NCBI RefSeq assembly: GCF_001625215.2
Contig: NC_030383.2
Coordinates: 45,380,380 to 45,444,379 of the forward strand
Reading direction: 5' to 3'
Length of the DNA stretch: 64,000 nucleotides
Source of the DNA: Daucus carota subsp. sativus
Lineage: Eukaryota > Streptophyta > Magnoliopsida > Apiales > Apiaceae
Below are positions 1 through 12,435 of the stretch, piece after piece. The stretch's first letter is position 1; each line of letters opens with the position of its first letter. The notes below the pieces were generated by a model. That model did not search any database and was not told the DNA's origin. It saw nothing but the letters and a program-made list of their open reading frames with translations. A program made the translations under genes and the position numbers.

Positions 1-805
1 TATTAGACAGTTTTACATTTTAAATTAGATATAATTTATGTAACAAAAAAAATTTAATATTTCTAAAGTAACTTATAATTAGTAAGACCATATAATTTTC
101 TTTTAAGAATATATGTAGGAGCGAAACGACTTTGCACTATAGTTAGCTCAACACCAATCAAGAACCCCCAAGGAAGATGATTTATTATTTTACATAATAA
201 ATACTTGTGCAATGCAATATTCTTGTAAAATTTGAGATTTTTCGTGTATAAGTTAAATTTTGGAATATTTATTTTTAGAAAAACATTTAATAGAACAATA
301 CGAGTGAAAGATTTTAATTTTTATATATAATTTTCATCAAAAGAATCTGCATAAAAATATGCATCAAAACACTTAATGAAATCTGGTTAAATCATATTAG
401 TATGAATATAAACACTTCAAGGAATCCAATTACACTGAAACTGAAATACCTCTCTTTTGTTAAATGAGAAAATATTTCATCAGATTCAGTTGAAAGATCT
501 CCTACCTACGACAAATTTAAAATTTGAAATTCAAATTAAATACTGATTGATTGATTGAGATATGGATAATATAGAAAAGGAAATCAATTAATTGCATATC
601 TTATTGAATGTACTGATTAAATGCATTAAATATATTACCGATTGTATGCATTAAATATATGTACAAGATTACTATAATATCCCTTGTGAATTAGATTTGA
701 TTGATTTTTTGATAAATCATAATTTATATTATGATTATAAAATCAACGGTGATTAAGTGGGTTTTTCGGTTTTCTTGATAAGCTGAGTTTTCTTAGGATC
801 TTCCT

Positions 806-892
<87 letters not shown>

Positions 893-974
893 TTCTTGTA
901 TATTGATCTATGTTTTGTTTGGTTTGTTTCTTTTTTCTGGATACTTTGGAGCTAGGTGTTCGTGACTTCTTTCA
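1..974. other. AT-rich intergenic DNA, no gene seen
   Basis: No coding sequence or RNA gene was recognised here. The only clear structure is a long (AT)n microsatellite near the right side. The stretch directly abuts the target-site duplication of the LINE that follows. Confidence 0.6.
808..889. repeat. (AT)n microsatellite, about 80 bp
   Basis: An uninterrupted AT dinucleotide run about 90 bp outside the 3' end of the LINE. Length is likely polymorphic. Confidence 0.95.
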
Positions 975-1021
975 TTCTTCATGGGTATTCTTTTCTTTTT
1001 TGACGAAAAGCAGGGGTTTTA

Positions 1022-4000
1022 TTAAGCATTCAAATCGTGCAAAATACAATCATGAATCGATTTAGGAACAGAACTCCTATCGATAATACGACCTGACAAA
1101 TAATATGATTCCCTAGCAACTTGATGGGCAACCGTATTAGCAGACCGTTTGACAAAAAACAAATTAACCTTGTTTAGACTTAGGAGGTAATTACGGCACT
1201 CCTCGATGATCAAGCCAAAATATGATCTGAGCTTTGCCGTACTTCTAACAGCTTGCACCAGAACCCAGCAATCAGATTCTACAGAAGCTTCCCCCCATCC
1301 TCGAGCATCCATCCAACTTAGCGCTTCCTTAAAAGCCATAGCTTCAGCTTCCAAAGGAGAAACCATGGCAGGGTGAAACACAGCTTTTGCTTCTATCAGA
1401 TGACCTTCAGAATTTCGAGCCACTAAACCAAAACCAACTCCACCACGATCTTCAAAAACAACAGCATCCAATGATACCTTAATTGTGTTTGGCTGGGGCT
1501 TAACCCATACTACAGCTCCATCTCCTTCTGCGAACGGCTGTAGAGGAGTAATAAAATTTCTTGACTGGGTTATTTTCCATTGTATAAGGTACTGCTTTGC
1601 ATCCGCCACTGTTTTATTAAATTTCGTATGTCTTTGGTTCCAGACTACATCATTCCGTGATCTCCAAATTGACCAGCACAAAGTTACCACCTCTGCATAT
1701 TCGGCCTTGCTGCAGGTATTGAACATAACCTGTAGCCACATTCTGAAACAGGTGGCCGTTTGAAACTGGATGTTAGGGAACATAGTAGCCCAGCACTGAC
1801 GAGCAAACCTGCAGTTCACTAACGTATGCACAATCGATTCTTCTTCCTCTTGGCAGCTCGGACAAGTAACTTGAACTGGAACGCGTTTCTGATGAAGTTG
1901 AGACAAGGTAGGGAGACAATCAGATAAAGCCCTCCATACCAGATTAAGAACCTTCGGTGGAGCTTTTATACTCCATAAAGTTTGCCAAATTTTGTCATTC
2001 TCCTCCACGTTCCAGTGACCCCTCTGAGATTGCAAGAATCTGTACGCCGATTTAACCGTGTAGTTACCCATTCCTTCAAATCTCCAGTACAGTTGATCCT
2101 CAGTGTTTGTCTCAGACAAAGGGATGGCCAGCACACACACCTGGTCCCTTTCATTCAGAACATCCTTTACTACTTCAATATCCCACTCCTTTTTGTCTGT
2201 GCGAAACAGCGAAGCAACAACATTATTTTGTAAAGGTTCTGGCATAGATGTAATATAAGGGTTCTCATGCACTAACAGCCAGGGTTGGCCAAGGATTTGA
2301 ATTGTTGAACCATCACCAACTCTCCAACGAGCCCCTTCCTTAAGCAATTGTTGAGCTTCAAGAAGACTACGCCATATAAAACTTGGATTGTGGCCTAGCC
2401 GAGCATGAAATATATCCGATGAATCATAGTATTTAGCTTTGTACAATCTCGAGACAAGGCTGTTAGGAATACTAGCCAATCGCCATAGCTGTTTACCTAA
2501 CATAGCAATGTTGAAATCTCGAAAATGTCTAAAGCCCATGCCTCCAACATTTTTATGTTTCGCCATTCTCTCCCAAGACATCCAATTGAGCTTCGATTTA
2601 CTGTTCTGACCTGAGTTCCACCAGATTCTTGTTAAGCTTTTCTCGATATTCCTTGTAATATCTAGCGGAAGAAGGAATACGTTCATGGCGTAAGATGGCA
2701 GGGCCTGAGCAACATGTTTAACCAAAATTTCCTTTCCAGATCTCGAAATATAGTTACCGTCCCAACTACGGACTCTTGAGTCAACCTTATCCTTCAAGAA
2801 GCCAAGAAGAGCTGACTTGTTTCTGCCAATAATATTTGGTAACCCCAGATATGTCGAGTGATCATTTGCTTCTGCCATTTGAAGCCACTGAGCTATTGAA
2901 TCTTTATTGTACTGCAGAACATTCGAGCTATAGAATATTGAAGACTTGTTTCTGTTCACTTGTTGCCCTGAAGCTTTTTCGTATAATTCCAAAATCTCAA
3001 GAATCCTTTGAGCCTCAGTTGAGTTTGCTTTACAAAACAGATAGGAGTCATCAGCAAATAGCATATGGGTGACCATCGGGGCCTTCCTGCAAATTTTAAC
3101 ACCCTGAATCCATTTCTTTTCTTCATATTTCCTCAAGAGCGCAGAGAATCCTTCAGCACATATGATGAATAAGTATGGAGAAAGAGGATCTCCTTGACGT
3201 ATTCCACGGGTTGGACAAATTGGACCCATTTCGTGCTCTCCATGAATGATTGTATAGTTAACTGTGGTGACACATTTAAGCACCAGAGAAACCCACCATT
3301 GAGAGAAACCCATTTTCAGGAGAATTTCACGCAAAAAATCCCACTCGATACGATCATATGCTTTGCTCATGTCGAGCTTCAAGGCCATATACCCATCCTT
3401 ACCAACCTTCTTCCCTTTCAAGTAGTGCATGATCTCATAAGATATCATAATATTGTCAGAAATGAGTCTATTAGGGATAAATGCACTCTGATTATCAGAA
3501 ACCACATCATGAAGCATACTTTTCATTCTGTTGGCCATAATCTTGGTTATGATTTTCATGATGACGTTACAGAGAGCAATCGGCCTCAAATCCCCAACTA
3601 CAATTGGATTCTTCTTTTTCGGGATCAAGACAATGTTAGTGTCATTGATGCCCTGCAACAACTCACCCGTGACAAAGAAGTGTTTTGTAAGCTTATACAC
3701 ATCTTCACCAACAATTTGCCAGTGTTTCTGAAAAAAGGCCGGAGTCATTCCGTCAGGTCCTGGTGCCTTATCGGGGTGCATCTGGAAAAGTGCTAGCTTA
3801 ACTTCTTCCCTTGTCACCTCTGTACTTAAAGCCCCATTTTGTTCTGGTGTGATGGTTTGAGGAACACAATCAATAACAGCTTCGTACTCCACTCGACCAG
3901 CTGTAAAAAGGTCCTCATAGAAAGATTGAATAAGGTACTGCAAGCCATTCTCCCAGTCTAACCATTCACCTGAATCATCTTTTAGCTTAACAATACGATT

Positions 4001-6316
4001 AGTCCTTTGCCTTCTATTACACGCAGCATGAAAGTACTTCGTGTTCTTGTCACCAGCACTGAGCCAAAGCTGTTTAGAGCGCTGACGCCAAAAAATCTCC
4101 TTCTGATCCAATATTAAAAAGAGCTGGTGTTTAGTATCCTTGTATTCCCTCAAGGACTGCTCATCACGTTTTCTCCGGAGAAACTTTAACTTCTGATGGC
4201 ATTCTTTAATCCGTTTGTTAAAGCAACCCGTCACTTCTTTTCCCCAAACACTTAAGTTTTCTGCACACTGCTGAATTTTCTGTTGAACTGTTGACACCCC
4301 ATTAGATTCCCAGTTTTCTCGAACAATGACTCTACATAATGGTTCCGTTAGCCACGCATTTTCAAAACGAAATCTCTTCTTTCTCAAGCCAGGACTGGAG
4401 ACAGATGGTTCCAGAAAAATTGCACTGTGATCGGAGGGTGATCCTTCCAGATTATATAATTTTGAATAAGGAAATAACTCAAACCAGTTACTTGTTGCCA
4501 TAGCCCTGTCTAGCCTGATTTCCAGCCAAGCATCCGTACCCCTTCCCCTCTCCCAAGTGAACGGATGGCCATATAATTCCATATCTTTTAAACCAACCTC
4601 TTCTAACATATCATTGAACCCATCCAATAACCATTGTGGGTAAGCAGCTCCACCTTTTTTATCCGCCTGCGAAGCTATGTTGTTCATGTCTCCGATAGTA
4701 CACCACGGCAAGTTGGCATCTCTGGAGAGATTACGTAACAGCTCCCAAGTTCTTCTCCTCTGGCTCCTGTTTGGCTCGCCGTAGACACCTGTTAGGCGCC
4801 ATGTTTGTATAGCACTAACAGATATTTCGACATCAATGTGGTTACTCGACAAGCTGCGTAATTGGACTTGATCTTGATTTCTCCATAACAAAGATAAACC
4901 TCCACTCCTTCCCTGAGCCTCCACAACTAACATGCCTTGAAAACCAATCTGAGAACGAATACATTCCATCTTCTCTTTACTACTTAAAGTTTCACATAGA
5001 AAAACAAACGAAGGCCGATGTTGACGAATGACGTCTTTTAGGAACCGAAGCTTCCAAGGCGGCCCCATGCCTTGGCAGTTCCAACTTATAATACTCATAA
5101 TGATAGGCGGGACTGCATAGCAGTACCCGCCATATTTCCGTTTTTTTTTGTTCTGGTCTTGTTCTAAAGTACTATCCGCCATTTCCTCTTCATGTGGGCT
5201 TTGATCTCTATTAGCATCTGGGCTTGTTGGTTCATGGGCCACTCTTCTTCTTTTCGGGTCCGTGTAAGTAATTTCCTTATTTTCCTCTGAAATCCCATTC
5301 TCAATATAATCATTATCTAGAGAAACAATCACCTGCTTTTTATTTTTATCCTGAACTCCACCTGGTACGCCTAAATTTACTCCAACAGCTATCCTGGAAT
5401 CAAGGGATGTGGTTGTCGTGGCAATCCCTGATTTCCCGGGATTATTGTTAGCAGTTGCTGAATTCAAGGCCACTGATTTATCACTGTCTTCCTCCGTTGT
5501 GGTGTTCACCGGAGTTGCACCACCTGCCCTCAGCCACTTATTTCCCATGGTGTAAGAGCGTCTTTTTGGATCTGCTCGCATCCATGCACCATACGGCTTC
5601 TCAATATCACTGCCTTGAACGTCAAAAAGTTTGTCACAGAATTTGTCACTGTGCCCAATTAAACCACAAATGAAACAAAAGGTGGGAACAGCCTCATACT
5701 TGAAGTACACCCAGCACCATTCTGTCTCCGATTTCCTCAGTTTCATTCTTCTTTTCAACGGATTGTCAATGGGAATTGAGACCCTGACTCGAAAGTGATC
5801 TCTCCATACTCCCACAAAGTTGTTTACATCTGATTCCACGAACCTGCCAATGTGATTGCCAATGTCTGTAACTACGCGTTGTGGCATAAATCCAGCCCCC
5901 AGACCATGCAGTTGCACCCAGATCTCCAGATTATTTATGTTCATCGCCCTAGGATCTACACCCTCCTTCAGTCTTTCAAAGATCAAGTGGAAGCTCCCAA
6001 ATGTCCAAGGACTACCATCACAAACTCGTTTAATGTCAATCTTGTGGTAGAATTGAAACAAGAAGCGATTTGGTTCTAACTGTTTCACATACATACCCTT
6101 ACCCGGTCGCCATAATGTAGCCATCTTATGTTGCATGGCTTGAAAATCAATTGTTGAATCAGTAAGAAACTTCCCAACAAGGCACCACCTAGTATCAATT
6201 TCACTTAGAATCGTTGGCTCTTCTGTGTAATTAATTTCTTCTAGTTCTTCATTTTCAATGGAGAATTTGGCGAAACTCTCTGCCATTTCATTCACTATAT
6301 TACTCTGACTCGACAT
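1022..6316 (-). CDS. LINE polyprotein: DUF4283-like, zinc knuckle, endonuclease, reverse transcriptase, RNase H
   Basis: One uninterrupted frame of 1764 residues encodes everything needed for target-primed retrotransposition. Order seen: an N-terminal nucleic-acid-binding (DUF4283-like) region at about residues 38-180; a CCHC knuckle near 215-228 (CFICGLIGHSDKFC); an APE-type endonuclease starting near 406 (SIISWNCQG); reverse transcriptase at about 880-1150 with the catalytic FADD near 1089; a zf-RVT cysteine cluster near 1490; and an RNase H-like domain at about 1630-1750 with acidic residues (SLDAVV, LEAEAMAF, VESDCW). Plant L1 elements often split the gag-like and pol-like parts into two ORFs; here they are joined in one frame. 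No stop or frameshift is present, so the protein may be functional. The chosen ATG sits on the edge of a MITE insertion, so translation initiation may be altered. Confidence 0.93.
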   Translation of the reverse strand: MSSQSNIVNEMAESFAKFSIENEELEEINYTEEPTILSEIDTRWCLVGKFLTDSTIDFQAMQHKMATLWRPGKGMYVKQLEPNRFLFQFYHKIDIKRVCDGSPWTFGSFHLIFERLKEGVDPRAMNINNLEIWVQLHGLGAGFMPQRVVTDIGNHIGRFVESDVNNFVGVWRDHFRVRVSIPIDNPLKRRMKLRKSETEWCWVYFKYEAVPTFCFICGLIGHSDKFCDKLFDVQGSDIEKPYGAWMRADPKRRSYTMGNKWLRAGGATPVNTTTEEDSDKSVALNSATANNNPGKSGIATTTTSLDSRIAVGVNLGVPGGVQDKNKKQVIVSLDNDYIENGISEENKEITYTDPKRRRVAHEPTSPDANRDQSPHEEEMADSTLEQDQNKKKRKYGGYCYAVPPIIMSIISWNCQGMGPPWKLRFLKDVIRQHRPSFVFLCETLSSKEKMECIRSQIGFQGMLVVEAQGRSGGLSLLWRNQDQVQLRSLSSNHIDVEISVSAIQTWRLTGVYGEPNRSQRRRTWELLRNLSRDANLPWCTIGDMNNIASQADKKGGAAYPQWLLDGFNDMLEEVGLKDMELYGHPFTWERGRGTDAWLEIRLDRAMATSNWFELFPYSKLYNLEGSPSDHSAIFLEPSVSSPGLRKKRFRFENAWLTEPLCRVIVRENWESNGVSTVQQKIQQCAENLSVWGKEVTGCFNKRIKECHQKLKFLRRKRDEQSLREYKDTKHQLFLILDQKEIFWRQRSKQLWLSAGDKNTKYFHAACNRRQRTNRIVKLKDDSGEWLDWENGLQYLIQSFYEDLFTAGRVEYEAVIDCVPQTITPEQNGALSTEVTREEVKLALFQMHPDKAPGPDGMTPAFFQKHWQIVGEDVYKLTKHFFVTGELLQGINDTNIVLIPKKKNPIVVGDLRPIALCNVIMKIITKIMANRMKSMLHDVVSDNQSAFIPNRLISDNIMISYEIMHYLKGKKVGKDGYMALKLDMSKAYDRIEWDFLREILLKMGFSQWWVSLVLKCVTTVNYTIIHGEHEMGPICPTRGIRQGDPLSPYLFIICAEGFSALLRKYEEKKWIQGVKICRKAPMVTHMLFADDSYLFCKANSTEAQRILEILELYEKASGQQVNRNKSSIFYSSNVLQYNKDSIAQWLQMAEANDHSTYLGLPNIIGRNKSALLGFLKDKVDSRVRSWDGNYISRSGKEILVKHVAQALPSYAMNVFLLPLDITRNIEKSLTRIWWNSGQNSKSKLNWMSWERMAKHKNVGGMGFRHFRDFNIAMLGKQLWRLASIPNSLVSRLYKAKYYDSSDIFHARLGHNPSFIWRSLLEAQQLLKEGARWRVGDGSTIQILGQPWLLVHENPYITSMPEPLQNNVVASLFRTDKKEWDIEVVKDVLNERDQVCVLAIPLSETNTEDQLYWRFEGMGNYTVKSAYRFLQSQRGHWNVEENDKIWQTLWSIKAPPKVLNLVWRALSDCLPTLSQLHQKRVPVQVTCPSCQEEEESIVHTLVNCRFARQCWATMFPNIQFQTATCFRMWLQVMFNTCSKAEYAEVVTLCWSIWRSRNDVVWNQRHTKFNKTVADAKQYLIQWKITQSRNFITPLQPFAEGDGAVVWVKPQPNTIKVSLDAVVFEDRGGVGFGLVARNSEGHLIEAKAVFHPAMVSPLEAEAMAFKEALSWMDARGWGEASVESDCWVLVQAVRSTAKLRSYFGLIIEECRNYLLSLNKVNLFFVKRSANTVAHQVARESYYLSGRIIDRSSVPKSIHDCILHDLNA

Positions 6317-6317
6317 A

Positions 6318-6956
6318 CAGTAAAAACTCTATAAATTAATAATGTCGGGACCGGAGAAATTTATTAATTTAGAGAGTTATTAATTTATCGATAAATTAAT
6401 AAATATTAATTTAAAGAGTTTTTAACCGATTATACTGTACATCTATACCTCTTAGAATTACATTGCAGCAAACGAACCTTGGGACTTAAAGTAAATTAGT
6501 AACTACTCTAAATGTAAAAAGAGAAATAAATGTGTTCGGTGTACCGTATTCTTAAGCAAGTTTGACATATATAAATTACATGAATGTGTTAGAGTATTCA
6601 AATCATATATGACAGCATGGCTTCTCATACAATACAGAAATACAACACCTGAGCTATTGAATGCAATAAGAAAAGTTAGAGATGAACTCCAAATAGATTT
6701 GAACTTTAAAGAAAAATAGACAACTATTGAATCATATTTCAATAGAGTGTAATATATTTTTCTTCACTTTTTATGAATTATTAATTTATGATTTTATTGG
6801 GACCGAAAATTATAAAGGGATCTCTCGAAAAATTATTATCTTATTATTTTATCGAGTTTTTCAATTTTTTACATTGACCCAAGTTGGGACCGGACAATTT
6901 TATTATTTTAGAGAGTTTATTAATTTACCGAGTATTAATTTAAAGAGTTTCTACTG
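6318..6956. mobile_element. Emigrant/Lemi-like MITE (pogo-type Tc1/mariner), 639 bp
   Basis: Terminal inverted repeats begin CAGTAAAAACTCTATAAATT at the left and, read inward from the right, CAGTAGAAACTCTTTAAATT. A TA target duplication occupies 6316-6317 and 6957-6958. The terminus closely resembles Emigrant-type TIRs (known family knowledge). The interior has no coding capacity but repeats GGGACCGG-type blocks near both ends. The left TA overlaps the start codon of the LINE ORF, so this MITE landed inside the LINE. Confidence 0.88.
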
Positions 6957-7121
6957 TATCTCTCTTTATGATTAAAGAAGAAGAAAAACAAATCGATGAA
7001 AAAGCTAAGAAACAGATTGATAAATGATAAGGACAGATCTCAACGAGAGAACATTCTCACCATGTCAAAGGACAAGACTTTGTATTCTTTTCTAATTCAA
7101 ATCTTCTTCATGGATATTCTT

Positions 7122-7799
7122 CGGAGTTGTGCTTGCATGACTTTCGGTTAGATGATAAACTTTCTTGAAAGAAAGATATCCCGGATGCGGTTTATTGTAT
7201 TCGATACAATTCATCTACTTGTATGTAGACCTTACAAAAAAAAAAATCATTAACCAAAGTATAAACACGCCACACATGAGTCGTTATACCTTTAATCTCT
7301 CCTCAATCCAAGAACCGCCAATTTTGTAACTCTTATATCATCACTACTCATTTGTGGTTCCTCATCTTGTGGGACACGCCGCCCGACCACTTTAGTTAGG
7401 AAGACCGATGCAACCCATTTACAAACTCTCATATTGCTGGACACATCACCAGACCACCTTAGTCAGGAAGACTTTCGATAGATACCGTCCAAGAAGTCTA
7501 GAGCCTCCCACGTCACACAATTACAGTCCACAACCACATGATCAAATTTTTAACCATAAGCTCCGATATCACTTGTTAGGGTTAGATACGAAATTAGCCT
7601 ACTTGTGCAAAACACACGCAAAATGTATATGACGTAGCAAACACATGTCCTAACTTGTATTATTAATCAAAACTACAGCAATAATACAATTAATCAAACT
7701 ATGATGTTCAAGCCTAATAAGACCCAAATATCCACTTTCATGCGATAACTAATTCTACATCTTGATGCTCAACTAACTTTTTATCAAATGGTTTTTCGT

Positions 7800-7800
<1 letters not shown>
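7122..7800. other. Gene-free stretch with degenerate repeats
   Basis: No supportable gene. Two imperfect copies of a segment containing GACCACTTTAGTTAGGAAGAC lie within 7365-7475, spaced about 80 bp. Some of this could be a decayed retroelement, but no domain is readable. Confidence 0.4.
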
Positions 7801-9190
<1,390 letters not shown>

Positions 9191-9222
9191 GTAAGAGTTT
9201 TTTATGGTCGGAGTTTCTCTTA

Positions 9223-9648
9223 GAAGTCGTTTGGTTGGCGGAATGGTATGGGGTTGAAACAGGGAATCAGGTTAAGGTGGTATGGGTTTAAGGTATCATA
9301 TCTGATATCTTGTGTTTGGTTGAGTGCTGGAATCAATATATTCAAAATTTAAAAAAAATTAAATTATTAATTAATAATAATTAAAAAAATTAAAAATTAT
9401 TAGTATTATATATTTTGCATCATTATTAATATTTAATTACTGAAATAGCGACAAAAAATAAAAAATGAAGCTGATTCTCATACCTCCATCTCATACTCAC
9501 CTCCTCCCTTCGGTATCAAAAGCCCATACTCTAGGGGTTTGAGGTATCATGAGTTTCGAGTTTTATTTTTTGCAACCAAACATTAGGTATGAGTTTGAAA
9601 TCATCAAAATCCATGCCTGATACTAGATATCCGTGAACAAACGACCCC
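9223..9648. mobile_element. PIF/Harbinger (Tourist-like) MITE, 426 bp
   Basis: The ends GAAGTCGTTTGGTTGG and, in reverse, GGGGTCGTTTGTTCAC are flanked by TTA on both sides (9220-9222 and 9649-9651). The 3-bp TTA duplication and the TIR type fit Harbinger. A related copy lies at about 31828-32286. Confidence 0.75.
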
Positions 9649-9651
9649 TTA

Positions 9652-10590
9652 GCGAGGTTAAACTTTTCAATTTACCAAATTATTCTGTGAATAATTCAAA
9701 TTTTCCGTTTTCAATTTGCAGAAAAAAAATTTAAGTTTTTCTTTTCTTCTTTGTGGTGGAAGAACAAAATTTAGCTAGGAAATAACGCAAGACCCGTGGA
9801 TATGAAGCTCTGTGACTCTATAGAATTATCAGCACCGTCGTACGTAAGCAAATAATTTGATTTTTGAAATACTCATTATAAAAAATATTTACAGTTACTC
9901 ATTATTCGGGAAGCTGGTAAATTGCCACTTATTTAGGAAGGCGGTAACTTAGTTATCTGGTTGTTAATTAGACACGTAGGAATCGGAATTGTAATTCTGT
10001 TTTCATACTAAAAAATGCGCACCAACTTGTTTGGGGAGTACTGACCCTAATTTGATCGCAAATGTCCTTTTATTTAACAATATTATTTTGCGAAATAGTA
10101 AATATTATAGTAATTAACCAAAAAAGTCCTAACATTTATTTGACGTTGTTGATTTATATCCTTAAATAAACGAATAAAAAGGATATTATTGGAGTATACA
10201 TGACACAGATTGATTCACACTGAATCTTGGTGATTAGTAAAATAAAGAGGAGTAAATAAATTAGTGTGAAGAATAAGTAGTAAGGGCAATCTGGTCAAGA
10301 AAGAAAGAGTAGAGGGGGGTCATTTACTTGAAATAGTGCAGGGACAAAGAGGAAACTCAGAAAGGCATTGAATCCATTGTCTCAGTCTCTCTTAATAACA
10401 AACAGGAGGAGAGGCCTTTCTCTCTCTCTCTCTCTCTCTCAGCTCTCTTTCTCTCTCTCTGTTATCAAATCTCTCTTATTCTCTCGTTTCTTCTTTTTGA
10501 TCAGACGGGCGATACCACTCCTTTCTCAAATCTCAACGGCACAAAATTAATAAATACTCTCGCTCTAGCCCCTCTCTCTCTCTCCCCATC
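9652..10590. promoter_or_regulatory. Upstream region of the LBD gene with CT-rich tracts
   Basis: No gene is seen in 9652-10350. From about 10375 the sequence becomes strongly CT-rich (runs of CTCTCT at 10418-10460 and 10561-10600), followed by TATATCAG and a likely transcription start near 10600-10640. Pyrimidine-rich patches near the start are common in plant promoters and 5' leaders. The exact start is inferred. Confidence 0.5.
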
Positions 10591-10599
10591 TCTCTCCCT

Positions 10600-11544
10600 C
10601 TATATCAGACTCTCACACTCCTCACTCATCAACCTTAACAAGAACAATCGACATATTCATGTCCACCGCATTCATATGGTATAGCTTACAACTTTTCACT
10701 GATTTTTATGTTCATTTACTCTCAATATTACGTTCAAGAATCAAATGTCTCATCCATCTTTCACACTTCATGAAAATACACACACATGTACCCATATATG
10801 TATGCCCTAGCCTTACGTATTTTTGTTCATCTCTATATATGGATCTTTCTGTTCAAATGAGTTTGTAATCAACTAACCTCCTACTTTTCAGTAGCCTTTT
10901 TCTTCCTCATGAAATACTCATATTTATCTTCCTCATGCTTCATTCTTTACATCTATCTCATCTTTTTCATTTGCAGATGATACTGGAAGAGAAGAGGCTC
11001 GATACAGTACTTGTGTGATCTGAAATTGCTTTCCTATACATAATTCAAAGGTAAGATCTTTTTTCGTTTAGTTTCAGATTTTATGTATCATTCCATATAG
11101 GTGGAGACAGATATGATTCAATGTTGAAAATCAGTTTAACAAGAGAAAGCGGATCTACACAGAAATCTTGAGACCTCAAGTTTAATGATAAAGTTTAGAA
11201 AGAGGAGAGAGAGAGAGGGCTTCAGTCCTTGAGACGCGTACCCAAAATTAGGCTATAAGATTAATTCAAATCTTCCAAATAGTAATCCATTTTTATTTTT
11301 TGTATTTTCCGTATGATATTATTAATTATAAAGATTTAGTTTACTGTACTAAATCTGTTCATGATTTTGTTAGACTAAAATCAAGGTCACCATGGTTTTG
11401 TTATATTTATCAAGATTTTAATGACCATTATAGTAATTGATTCACCTTCCTTTTTCTGCATTGAATTTTTCTTCTTGTAACAGACAAATGATTATATATT
11501 CAACCTTTGCAGTTTTGAAAGAGTGACAAAAGAGCTAAATAAAG
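10600..11544 (+). other. Putative 5' UTR of the LBD gene with one or two introns
   Basis: A good donor (AAG|GTAAGA, intron from 11051) pairs with acceptors at 11483 or 11512 just before the ATG. A further intron may end at 10976 (TTTGCAG) with a donor near 10679. These are inferred from splice consensus only. Leader introns would make the mature 5' UTR roughly 150 nt. Confidence 0.5.
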
Positions 11545-12435
11545 ATGTCTTCGTCAAACTCTCCATGTGCTGCTTGCAAATTCCTCCGAAGAAAATGCAC
11601 TCAAGAATGTGTGTTTGCGCCGTATTTTCCCCCAGACCAGCCTCAGAAATTCGCCAATGTTCACAAAGTGTTTGGCGCCAGCAACGTGGCGAAACTCCTG
11701 AATGATCTCAACGCGGCGCAGCGCGAAGATGCTGTGAATTCCCTGGCGTATGAGGCGGACGCTAGGCTCCGAGACCCGGTGTATGGCTGCGTTGGCCTCA
11801 TCTCGATTCTACAACACAAGCTGAAGCAAGTCCAAGTTGACCTATTCAATGCCAAGAAAGAGTTAGCCAGTTACATTGGGCCTTCTGCAATGTTACCGAT
11901 TCTTCAGCACCCGGGCCTAATTCAGCAGCACCCGAGTAATCCCCAAAACGTGTTGGGCTACAATAATATGCAGCCGATGTTAGGGCTGTCCATGAATCAG
12001 CCCCACGGGGCAATGCCGTTGATGATCCGTGACCCGCAGCAGCAGCAAATGCTGGAGGCTCAGCACTTGGCCGCGGCCGAGAGAGAACAGGCGGAAATAA
12101 TGAGAACTTATAATGAGCAGCAGCAGCCGCCTCCTGATCAGCATCCGCGGTTCAACAATGGATTTGACACCAGCGGCCAGACCGCAGCTAGTGGATTCAA
12201 TCAGACTATCGCAGACGGTTCAACCATGTCTCTGGTTTTAGGTTCTTACGAGAACCAGTACGGTCATCATCCGATTCAACAGCAGCCACAGGAGCCTCAC
12301 ATCCATCACAATCAGGTCCTTCAAATCCAGCCTCAACTCCTACTCCAACAGCAGCAGCAGATTGCGCCACCGCAAGCGGTGACGCAGCATAGAGATGGAA
12401 GCGAGGAAGGCCGGAGCGGTGGTCCATCGTGTTGA
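11545..12435 (+). CDS. LBD36: LOB-domain (LBD) transcription factor, LBD36/ASL1-like
   Basis: Plant-specific nuclear DNA-binding regulator of organ boundary and leaf patterning (family knowledge). The 296-residue protein is one exon. The LOB domain spans about residues 6-107: the zinc-like C block CAACKFLRRKCTQEC (CX2CX6CX3C, cysteines 8, 11, 18, 22), the GAS block beginning FGASNVAKLL, the invariant DPVYGCVG, and a leucine-zipper-like coiled coil after it, which marks class I. The following PSAMLPIL and the overall sequence are closest, from memory, to the LBD36 branch. The C-terminal half is rich in Gln, Pro and His, as expected of an activation region, and ends in a basic GRSGGPSC. The start is the first ATG giving the conserved SSSNSPCAAC N-terminus. 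Orthology to Arabidopsis LBD36 is a family judgement, not an alignment. Confidence 0.93.
   Translation: MSSSNSPCAACKFLRRKCTQECVFAPYFPPDQPQKFANVHKVFGASNVAKLLNDLNAAQREDAVNSLAYEADARLRDPVYGCVGLISILQHKLKQVQVDLFNAKKELASYIGPSAMLPILQHPGLIQQHPSNPQNVLGYNNMQPMLGLSMNQPHGAMPLMIRDPQQQQMLEAQHLAAAEREQAEIMRTYNEQQQPPPDQHPRFNNGFDTSGQTAASGFNQTIADGSTMSLVLGSYENQYGHHPIQQQPQEPHIHHNQVLQIQPQLLLQQQQQIAPPQAVTQHRDGSEEGRSGGPSC

Larger units (their letters stand above)
975..7121 (-). mobile_element. L1-type LINE with target-site duplication, carrying a nested MITE
   Basis: The element runs on the minus strand from about 7103 (5' end) to about 993 (3' end). It is flanked by an imperfect 18-bp duplication, 975-992 and 7104-7121, differing at one base (TTCTTCATGGGTATTCTT against TTCTTCATGGATATTCTT). 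After the stop codon there is only a short 3' end, then a short A-rich tail read as T-rich DNA at 993-1001. The remaining 5' UTR is about 145 bp (6959-7103) because a MITE at 6318-6956 separates it from the ORF. TSD, tail and a full-length coding region together indicate a complete, target-primed insertion. The single TSD mismatch argues for moderate rather than very recent age. Confidence 0.88.

Noticed and set aside
3194-3796. 200-residue plus-strand frame inside the LINE
   Set aside because: Antisense of the reverse transcriptase region, with no domain of its own.
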